DNA of 64,000 bases from Ashinkailepas kermadecensis (lineage: Eukaryota > Arthropoda > Thecostraca > Neolepadidae). Positions 55,966-64,000 of the stretch are shown one piece after another. Numbering within the stretch: position 1 is the stretch's first letter; the number at the start of each line of letters is the position of its first letter. The notes beneath the pieces were generated by a model. The model saw only the letters and a list, made by a program, of their open reading frames with translations, was not told where the DNA came from and searched no databases. A program made the translations under genes and the position numbers. The DNA lies in NCBI GenBank assembly GCA_034440615.1, contig JAOTOM010005180.1, forward strand, positions 186,001 to 250,000, in the 5' to 3' direction.

Positions 55966-56878
55966 GTGTTGCCTATGGAATTGTAAAATTATTTGTCGTT
56001 CGATTATATCAGGACATGTTTCTTTTAACGACGTCTGGGGAGGGGGCATTTTACACCCTTTAAGGCTTTCTGCGGATAGTAAAAAAGAAACTGCGCGAGG
56101 CAGCGGGTCGAAATTTGGCATGAGTTTTCCCACATTAATTTGGCATGTTGCGTGAAGATCTTGAGATCGGGTCATCTACGGTCAACGAGTTAGTCATGGT
56201 CAAGTGAGGTCACCTCCAAAAAAAGTTCAAACGGTCGTCATGCTTTAACAGATAGAGATACTTTAATGAAACTTTCAGCGTTTGATTGTCTTTAGGGATG
56301 CAACAAAAGGCAGCAGATGATTTTGTGATTTTTAACGTGTGTTTGATGACCTATTAGTTTTTCAACTTCGCCCATTAAGGCTAAAATCGAAGATTCTGGC
56401 TAAAGTAAGCACTTTTTATGAGGACAAGGTGACTTAAAGCAACGTCAGTCGTGATCCCAAAGACAACCCTAGTGAGGCCTTTTTTGGGGGGGGGGATTTG
56501 GGATGGTTTCGGGTCATACTCGTCGAGCACGTTCCGATGACAACACTTTCGTTTTCGCGCAACGCTTAGTTTGGAGTTTTGCGGGGGGGGTATAAAATAC
56601 CCCCGAAATGGGGTGTGAGGATCTGACCGGAAGGACAGCTTGGGTTGAGCTCTTTTCTTAATGATATTTACTGCCTCATGTTATCGATGAATAGCCGAAT
56701 TGTGGAGCATTGGAAGGAATAGTTCTGTTGCTGTGATGCGTGACAAAAGAGGTACCTAAACGTGGAAGGATTTGTGAATGAGATGCAATATATATGAAAT
56801 GATGAATGGTGGCAGTGTTGGAATGTCAGAAATGCTATGTTGATGTTTCATTGCTTTTTTCACTCTCTCTCTCTCCAG

Positions 56879-56928
56879 AAACCGGGGGAATACAAGTTAG
56901 AAGAACTTGCATTAGTGCTGTCACTGAG
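56879..56928 (+). CDS. Candidate small internal exon, unknown gene
   Basis: A textbook acceptor (ttttttcactctctctctctccag) and a donor CTGAG|GTATCG bound 50 nt. One frame reads KPGEYKLEELALVLSL. With no flanking exon recognised this rests on splice-site quality only. Confidence 0.22.
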
Positions 56929-57179
56929 GTATCGTTTTGGGAAGGTGGGGAGCCAACAACGTTTTTGAGGGAGGATCGATAGCGACAAAGGTCATAAATG
57001 TCATCAAGGTTTGAGTCTTAATGAGGGCCACATGAGCCCATCTGAGTTAAGCATGTAAAGGAAGATATGATAAGAAGAGAAACGAAAATCAACGAGAACC
57101 AGAGAACCCATCCTAAAGGGATCTGAACAGTGCGCATCAATCTCATCCTATTCACACTCAATTACCATTCCCCTACTGC

Positions 57180-58060
57180 ACAACATTGAAGTAAAACAAG
57201 GTTCTCGGACGAAAAGGCTGTATCCATCTTATGTTAAAATATATTTAATGATGGACGCCCCACTATATCAGCATGCAGTTTACTCCATTCCTCAACCACT
57301 TTTTGTCCGAAAACATGTTCACGTTTAATTGCCCCACAGCTCGACTTGTCTACTCTGAGTTCATAACCGCTTCAGATTGACTTCATCCTATTAATTTACT
57401 ATCTGAAGCATCTCAATCATATCACGCCTCGCTATCCTATACTCGAGTGAGTGCACATGTATTAAATATCATAAGCTTCTCCTCATATTCTAATTTACCT
57501 AGTCCACTGATTAGCCTTGCACTGCATTCGTTCTAGTCCACCGATGTCCCTTACTAGGTCTACTTACTCCATCATGCAAGTTCGCAATATTCCAAGTGGT
57601 CTTCTAGCAAATAGACAAAATCCATTTTTACAACCTTCTTCCTTTTATATTAAACATTCAACGTAATGATCCCTAACATTATAATCGCCCTTCTCCTAAC
57701 TATGTTACATTGTCTTTCTACTTTAAGGGCCTTTGAAGCCAACACGGCTACATCTTTTTCCTCTTCAATAGCATCCAGTTCTCTACTTCCCATTGTCCAT
57801 ATAAATGTATATCTCCTCCAGAGCCCAGATGTATAATCTTACACTTATCATAGCTGAAAGACATCTACCATTAAGCAGCTCACTGTTTAAGGTTATCTAT
57901 GTATAGCTGAATATCACCAGACTCATGGCTATTGTTAAGCATTCCTATCAGTTTGATATCGTCAACAAATTCAAGCACCCTACTTCCCAGCACTACCTAA
58001 ATGTTGTTCACAAATATGATGGAGAAGTAGACCTAGATAATGTACTCACCCCTTCACACC
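57180..58060 (-). mobile_element. LINE RT fragment, motif C to C-terminal domain
   Basis: The minus strand reads VLEFVDDIKLIGMLNNSHES (motif C, both Asp retained), then MSFSYDKCKIIHLGS, then degenerate pieces matching LEVVEEEKD, LEYC and LEKVQ.RA of CR1-type LINEs (here LERMQCKANQ). Stops and frameshifts throughout show a dead copy. It is the most C-terminal LINE piece in the window. Confidence 0.85.
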
Positions 58061-58689
58061 TACAGACAGTAGCATTGCCAGGATTATTTTTATTCGCGGT
58101 GAGGATGTCCTGCCTATCAGGGATGCCCCGTACGATAAAATAATACCCGTAATTAGAAAGAGTGTATGTACGTAAGAGCGCTTGAAAATGTAGCCGAAAA
58201 TCCATAATGCATCGACATAACAATAGCAAATGTTGTTGAAAGGGGGAGGAGCGTTCTCCTCAAGTTAAATTTCACTGATTAAACCAACGGAGCTGTACCT
58301 AATTACTATTTTCCATCATATGTTGCACTCCTTTCCAGTGGGGAGATGCTGGCATTTTGATCCTTGGGTTGGTACTGTTATGATGGTGTGCTTTCCAACT
58401 GTGTGGCATGTTGGCCTGCGAGTGGACAAAGTGTTATTTTAGATACAACCAAGATACATTTCTCGGCCACACCGTCATACCGGAGGGATATTCACTTTCG
58501 GCGGGCAATGTTCGCGTTATCGCGGAGTGTCCAACATCAGTCAACAAGAAGGAACTACCGACGTTTCCTCTGTCCAACTAACTATTGCCGATGCCTCATA
58601 TCAGACGTGGCTAGCACTGCCCGCTCGTTGTATGAGTTCACGCGGAAAGATATACACCGGCCCTGGGAAAACTCTGAAACGAGTTTCAC

Positions 58690-58843
58690 AAAGCATTAAC
58701 ATGTCCTCACGTTATCTCCTATGTTGGCATAGCCAAGGTCGACGAAGCAGCTCTTCATCGAGGTCGATGCATCCGCCACATCCGCTACATCCGCTATATC
58801 CGCTACATCCGTCCGCACTATTATGTCCCAAGAAGATGGTAAG
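58690..58843 (+). CDS. Candidate exon with strong donor, unknown gene
   Basis: The frame MSSRYLLCWHSQGRR...LLCPKKM ends at CCAAGAAGATG|GTAAGT, an ideal donor. The part before it is a short atccgctacatccgctata repeat, so the coding claim is weak. Confidence 0.18.
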
Positions 58844-58984
58844 TTAAGATTAATCGCTTATTTTTCGCTTTGCGTCACCGAAACCCAAAGAAACTCTCAT
58901 GCTAGCGGATCACAGCGTCGGGCCATCGTTATCGCAACACGTAAATGGAGCGTGTAACTTGGAGCGGCTCGTGTTTTCCGTGAT

Positions 58985-59545
58985 CAACGAACACGAACCG
59001 CCGACATGGGAGTGACCAGCGTGATTAGCGACCACAACCTGCCGACATGGGTGTGACCAGCGTGATCAGCGACCACAACCTGCCGACATGGGTGTGACCA
59101 GCGTGATCAGCGACCACAACCCGCCGACATGGAAGTGACCAGCGTGATTAGCGACCACAACCTGCCGACATGGGTGTGACCAGCGTGATTAGCGACCACA
59201 ACCTGCCGACATGGGTGTGACCAGCGTGATTAGCGACCACAACCTGCCGACATGGAAGTGACCAGCGTGATTAGCGACCACAGCCTACCGACATGGGTGT
59301 GACCAGCGTGATTAGCGACCACAGCCTACCGACATGGAAGTGACCAGCGTGATTAGCGACCACAACCTGCCGACATGGAAGTGACCAGCGTGATTAGCGA
59401 CCACAACCTGCCGACATGGAAGTGACCAGCGTGATTAGCGACCACAATCCGCCGACATGGGTGTGACCAGTTTGATCAGCGACCATAACCCGCCGACATG
59501 GGTGTGACCAGCGTGATCAGCGACCACAGCCTACCGACATGGGTG
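58985..59545. repeat. Minisatellite, 41-bp unit, about 13 copies
   Basis: gccgacatggg(tg)tgaccag plus cgtgat(t/c)agcgaccacaacc repeats every 41 bp (59041, 59082). Two unit variants, gggtgtgacc and ggaagtgacc, are intermixed. Confidence 0.96.
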
Positions 59546-59684
59546 TAAAATCAGAAATATCCGAGGAGGAAGTTTGCTAGACCAAATTCCCAATTGGGAG
59601 GTCTGAGTGGCAGTGGAATTTCGCAAGGGAGTTCGCCACCAGGCGCCAGACTTACACAATGGAATGGAATAATGCATCGACGAC

Positions 59685-59960
59685 GTGAGTGACGAGACGG
59701 AACACCACCAGTGGCATGCTTGCGCCGTTCAATCATCCGGTGCTTTCCTAACAGATTTGCGAGAGCATAGAAAGAAAACTCCATGCATAATTTCCAATGC
59801 AACTACAACTGTCGATAACGATAACCAAGGGACACTGCAGGTCGTATGGAGGCATGAGGATGAAGAACGGTTTAGTTATGAGAAAGATGCTATGATTGGC
59901 GCTGAAGCTATGACAAAAACAATTTGTGCAAGAAAATCAGCATCATACTGGTATTGGTAA
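59685..59960 (+). CDS. Unassigned open frame, possible exon
   Basis: 91 codons from MSDETEHHQWHACAVQS to ARKSASYWYW and stop, with mixed composition and no internal repeat. It has no recognised domain and no clear splice sites. It follows directly on the 41-bp minisatellite. Confidence 0.22.
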   Translation: MSDETEHHQWHACAVQSSGAFLTDLREHRKKTPCIISNATTTVDNDNQGTLQVVWRHEDEERFSYEKDAMIGAEAMTKTICARKSASYWYW

Positions 59961-60149
59961 ATCGCTTCAGTTCCTGTGTCAGTGGTACTTCTGGATTGAT
60001 ATGCACGCATATGCGCAAGCTATATATAATGGCCTGAAGACACGGGCACGTTTGTGACGCGTCGGACGCGCGCAAAGGCCGTCGGCGACGTCGTCACAAA
60101 TCGGGCGACGTTTCAGCCAACAGGGAGCAGGAAGTTGCTCGGGACTTGC

Positions 60150-60255
60150 GATGTGCGACGTATGACGTGGGACGTTCGACGCGTGACGTGTGATGTGGGG
60201 CGTGTGATGTGGGGCGTGTGACGTGGCACGTGCGACGTGGCACGTGCCTGGCGAG
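60150..60255. repeat. Short gacgtg-rich repeat
   Basis: gacgtgggacgttcgacgcg, then gtgtgatgtggggc twice and gacgtggcacgtgc twice. Small imperfect tandem units of 14-18 bp. Confidence 0.8.
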
Positions 60256-60859
60256 TGTCAGGCACACGCAAGTCGAAATGCTTCGAGTCGTCTGAATTCT
60301 GCATTTATCGGTACGCGCAGTATTTAGTGTTCTATATCGGTGAGTACGCGTTGCTCGTTGCTCGGGTTTGAGTGCGGTGTGGTGAGTGTGCCTCGTGGGT
60401 AGCACAGGTACGATCGTTCATACGAACATGGCCGAGTACGTATGAGGGGTATGTTTCTTCCAAGTTTATGCAAGTATTTCATTGCATGTCGTATGATGTT
60501 TACGTTGGTGTACGACATAGCGTCCGACTAAAAAAGCAGCGACGCTTTGATATGTCGACGTAAGGCACCGACAAACTTATTCGTGCGATCACGCCATTCA
60601 TTATTCATGCCTGGTTCGCCGACAGAACAAACAATCGACCAAACTCAACGAGCCGCAACAAGCTATATCACTGGGGACGCAAGCCCCGCAGCACCATATC
60701 TGTGGGCGTGGCTACACTGTCGTGGTTAGCTGGTGGTTAGCAATGGTTTCCGCTGATTGTCGGTTTATTTTCATACATGCCGAGCTGGTACCGATGATAA
60801 ACTACAAGGCGGATACCATATGTACAACAGGCACGTGTCACTGGACTCAGCTACATGCC

Positions 60860-61795
60860 ACTCTCCTCATTGTTGTCACGAACACGGCACTCACCTCAGT
60901 GTTATCACGGACACGGCACTCCTCTCGGTGTAGTGTTACCACCCGGGTTACCACCGACACGACACTTCCCTCAGTCTTATCACAGACACGGCACTCCTCT
61001 CGGTGTTGTGTTACCCCCACACGGCACTCCCCTCGGTGTTATCACGGACACTACACTCCCCTCAGTGTTACTACCGGTACACGGCACTCCCCTCAGTGTT
61101 ACCACCGGTACACCACTCCCCTCGGCGTTAGCACCCGACACACAACACTCCCCTCAGTGGCATCAACGACACGGCACTCCCCTCTGTGTTACCACCGACA
61201 CGGCACTTCCCTCAGTCTTATCACAGACACGGCACTCCCCTCGGTGTTACCACCGATACACCATTCCCCTCGGTGTTATCATGGACACGGTACTCCCCTC
61301 AGTGTTATCACGGACACGGCACTCCTCTCGGTGTTGTGTTACCCCCGACACGGCACTCCTCTCGGTGTTACCACCGACACGACACTTCCCTCAGTCTTAT
61401 CACAGACACGGCACTCCCCTCGGTGTTACCACCGACACACCATTCCCCTCGGTGTTATCATGGATACGGTACTCCCCTCGGTGTTATCACGGACACACCA
61501 CTCCCCTCGGTGTTATCACGGACACATCACTCCCCTCGGTGTTATCACGGACACACCACTCCCCTCGGTGTTATCACGGACACACCACTCCCCTCGGTGT
61601 TATCACGGACACACCACTCCCCTCGGTGTTATCACGGACACACCACTCCCCTCGGTGTTATCACGGACACACCACTCCCCTCGGTGTTATCACGGACACA
61701 CCACTCCCCTCGGTGTTATCACGGACACACCACTCCCCTCGGTGTTATCACGGACACGCTACTCCCCTCGGTGTTACCACGGATACGGCGCCGAA
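60860..61795. repeat. Minisatellite, 29-bp unit, about 32 copies
   Basis: cactcccctcggtgttatca plus cggacacac repeats every 29 bp (61561, 61590). The proximal half is heterogeneous and the distal part (61490-61760) nearly uniform. All three + frames are open for long stretches, which creates a spurious 509-codon frame. Confidence 0.96.
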
Positions 61796-61861
61796 CACGA
61801 TGATCTCATGGCGATGATCGCATTACGCCGGCGCCCGAGCATTGATAAGCGCCGATCGTGG

Positions 61862-62725
61862 TCTCACCACCCCGACGGAGACGGTCTGGCCGATATGGCG
61901 ACCGTCGCCTCACCACCCCGACGGAGACGGCCTGGCCGATATGGCGACCGTCGCCTCACCACCCCGACGGAGACGGCCTGGCCGATATGGCGACCGTCGC
62001 CTCGCCACCCCGACGGAGACGGCCTGGCCGATATGGCGACCGTTGCCTCGCCACCCCGACGGAGACTGTGTGACCGATATGGCAACCGTCGCCTCACCAC
62101 CCCGACGGAGACGGCCTGGCTGATATGGCGATCGCCTCACCACCCTGACGGAGACTGTGTGACCGATATGGCAACCGTCGCCTCACCACCCCGACGGAGA
62201 CGGTCTGGCCGATATGGCGATCGCCTCACCACCCTGACGGAGACTGTGTGACCGATATGGCGACCGTCGCTTCACCACCCCGACGGAGACGGCCTGGCCG
62301 ATATGGCGACCGTCGCCTCGCCACCCCGACGGAGACTGTGTGACCGATATGGCAACCGTCGCCTCACCACCCCGACGGAGACGGCCTGGCCGATATGGCG
62401 ACCGTCGCCTCGCCACCCCGACGGAGACTGTGTGACCGATATGGCGACCGTCGCCTCACCACCCCGGCGGAGACGGTCCGGCCGATATGGCGACCGTCGC
62501 CTCGCCACCCCGACGGAGACTGTGTGACCGATATGGCAACCGTCGCCTCACCACCCCGACGGAGACGGTCCGGCCGATATGGCGACCGTCGCCTCACCAC
62601 CCCGACGGAGACGGTCCGGCCGATATGGCAACCGTCGCCTCACCACCCCGACGGAGACGGCCTGGCCGATATGGCGACCGTCGCCTCACCATCCCGGCGG
62701 AGACGGTCCGGCCGATATGGCGATG
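61862..62725. repeat. Minisatellite, 46-bp unit, about 19 copies
   Basis: caccaccccgacggagacgg plus cctggccgatatggcgaccgt repeats every 46 bp (61865, 61911). Two unit types (acggcctggccgatatggcg and actgtgtgaccgatatggca) alternate through most of the array, a higher-order pattern of about 92 bp. Confidence 0.96.
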
Positions 62726-63002
62726 CAGTCAGTGAAACAGACAAAGCGATGTATGCTCCAAGGCGTGAAATACACCAGAGCGTGAAATGCACCAGACGAA
62801 CTGGCCACCACGACTGAGCGAAGTGCGGAGCGCATACAATGCGCTGTTGAACAGCTCGACCAAGCACCAACCCAACGGGCTGATGGATGAGGTCAAACTA
62901 GCGTCGGCAAATCGATCATTGCATATCGTCTCCTCTCGACCGCACAGAGAAGATGCATGGCCCTGAGGGTTATTAGAGGTCAACAGCGCAAGAAAGAGCC
63001 TC

Positions 63003-63302
63003 GTGAGACGAGTGGTGGATCTGACTCTGGTTTTGCTCTCAAATGAAAATATCCCGTCCTCTTTGAATTCCATTTTCGAAAGCCCTTGCCGAGAGAAGGC
63101 TAGCGTTTGGATTATTGTGAAGGATGAGGAGAACGTTATTCACTTCAATAGATGCCAAAAAGCGGGTATCGGCAAGAGCAGGCCAATGTTTGTGTCTGCC
63201 AACAGAGTCATTAATAAGCGGAGGGAGAAAATCGCCAGAGTTATCGACATCTGGGTAGGGTCTAGCCGTGGAAGAGCGGGCTTTTCTATAAGTCAGATCT
63301 AG
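63003..63302 (+). CDS. Unassigned open frame
   Basis: 99 codons, including SVWIIVKDEENVIHFNRCQK and NRVINKRREKIARVIDIWVG. The last part runs into a 38-bp repeat. I recognise no family; the composition is compatible with coding. Confidence 0.25.
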   Translation: MRRVVDLTLVLLSNENIPSSLNSIFESPCREKASVWIIVKDEENVIHFNRCQKAGIGKSRPMFVSANRVINKRREKIARVIDIWVGSSRGRAGFSISQI

Positions 63303-63372
63303 CCGCAGAAGAGCGGGACTGCTCTTTGGGTCGGACCTAGCCGCGGAAGAGCGGGGCTGTTCTCTTGCATCG
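63260..63372. repeat. 38-bp tandem repeat, three copies
   Basis: ctagccg(t/c)(g/a)gaagagcggg recurs at 63262, 63299 and 63337. Confidence 0.9.
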
Positions 63373-63741
63373 TGACGCGTGACTCCACCGTTATTTAGAA
63401 CCCTGGCAGAAGTAAGACTACCGAAAGGCGTTATGTAGTTGGCTGCGTAGGCTACCCGCTCGATATGATGCCCACCAAATGTACTTGTGGCTCACATTGC
63501 TCTTGATATATGTGTTGCACAGTTTGTGACGCCTGACAATTGTCTCTTTAAAAAGAGCGTGCTTCGAGTGCATGTGCGGATGCCACCCTTGGACCCCAAT
63601 GCTCACTTTCCCTGATGAAATAGCATGTGCCAATCCTTATGCTTCCCAACTAGCATGGGTGGATAATTGGCCACTGCCGGTGTCGCAGCTGCAGCACAGC
63701 CCATGCCACATCTTCGCCTTTGGAGTAGCAGGAACAAGAGG

Positions 63742-63903
63742 TAAGGGGACGAGTGGTCTAGGGGTAAGATGCTCGTCTCACAATCGAAAGATTGTGGGTT
63801 CGAGTCTCACCTGTCGCTACTCTTCGCCCGCGACCGATCGGCGTGAGAGATTGGCGACGCTATATGACTCAACGGTCGACGTGTCGTAAAACCAATAACC
63901 AAC
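63742..63903 (+). mobile_element. tRNA-derived SINE (SINE-A), best-preserved plus copy
   Basis: Runs from aaggggacgagtggtctagg through B box gggttcgagtctc, core gcgtgagagattggcgacg and gtcgacgtgtcgtaaaacca to an (aacc) tail. It is flanked by caggaacaagagg at 63729-63741 and 63904-63916. Confidence 0.95.
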
Positions 63904-64000
63904 CAGGAACAAGAGGAGAGGGAGACCAATTACCATCGCTACCCCCTTCCGACCACCACCATCACCAAACGTCGGGTGCCTGGTCCCTGGTCCCTGGTCC

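Noticed and set aside
60722..62251. 509-codon + frame, the longest in the window
   Set aside because: It runs through the 29-bp and 46-bp minisatellites; parallel frames are equally open.

Overview
This is animal (metazoan) genomic DNA. The one gene identified with confidence is a spliced methyl-CpG-binding domain protein of the MBD2/3 family on the + strand, six coding exons from 19746 to 40436, encoding 253 residues. The MBD2/3 type, the tRNA-derived SINEs with non-poly(A) tails, the decayed LINEs and the mariner/hAT relics suggest an invertebrate; I cannot name the phylum from sequence alone.

Layout. 1-18600 is mostly AT-rich and gene-poor. It holds a weak minus-strand first-exon candidate (2390-2623), a LINE fragment split by a hAT-type element (3930-5018), a degenerate repeat field (5300-6480), a Gypsy-type protease/gag relic on the minus strand (about 7030-8170), a SINE next to a MITE (10812-11349), a complete non-autonomous hAT element with a perfect 8-bp target duplication (12901-14382) and two paralogous copies of an unknown repeat. 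18600-40436 holds the MBD2/3 gene. Its upstream region and its introns 2, 3 and 5 are loaded with minisatellites (47, 48, 64, 38, 23, 57 and 55 bp units), SINEs and antisense LINE pieces. 40437-64000 has more minisatellites (40, 16, 60, 41, 29 and 46 bp units), a 560-bp CT-rich tract, a mariner relic, a LINE relic, further SINEs and several unassigned candidate exons.

Function. The MBD2/3 product should act in the nucleus as the DNA-facing subunit of a NuRD-type complex. The MBD, the central PIRQTASIF segment, the conserved helical block and the C-terminal coiled coil are all present and joined by in-phase splice sites. The position equivalent to the methyl-CpG-reading tyrosine of mammalian MBD2 is leucine (Leu36), so selective binding to methylated CpG is doubtful. 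The protein also ends right after the coiled coil.

The most unusual property of the window is its density of unrelated minisatellites, two of which run up to MBD2/3 splice acceptors. There is also a modular SINE superfamily in which different tRNA-like heads share one core, and very short SINE-tail insertions flanked by long perfect target duplications. Most long open frames here are by-products of stop-free tandem repeats and are not annotated as proteins.
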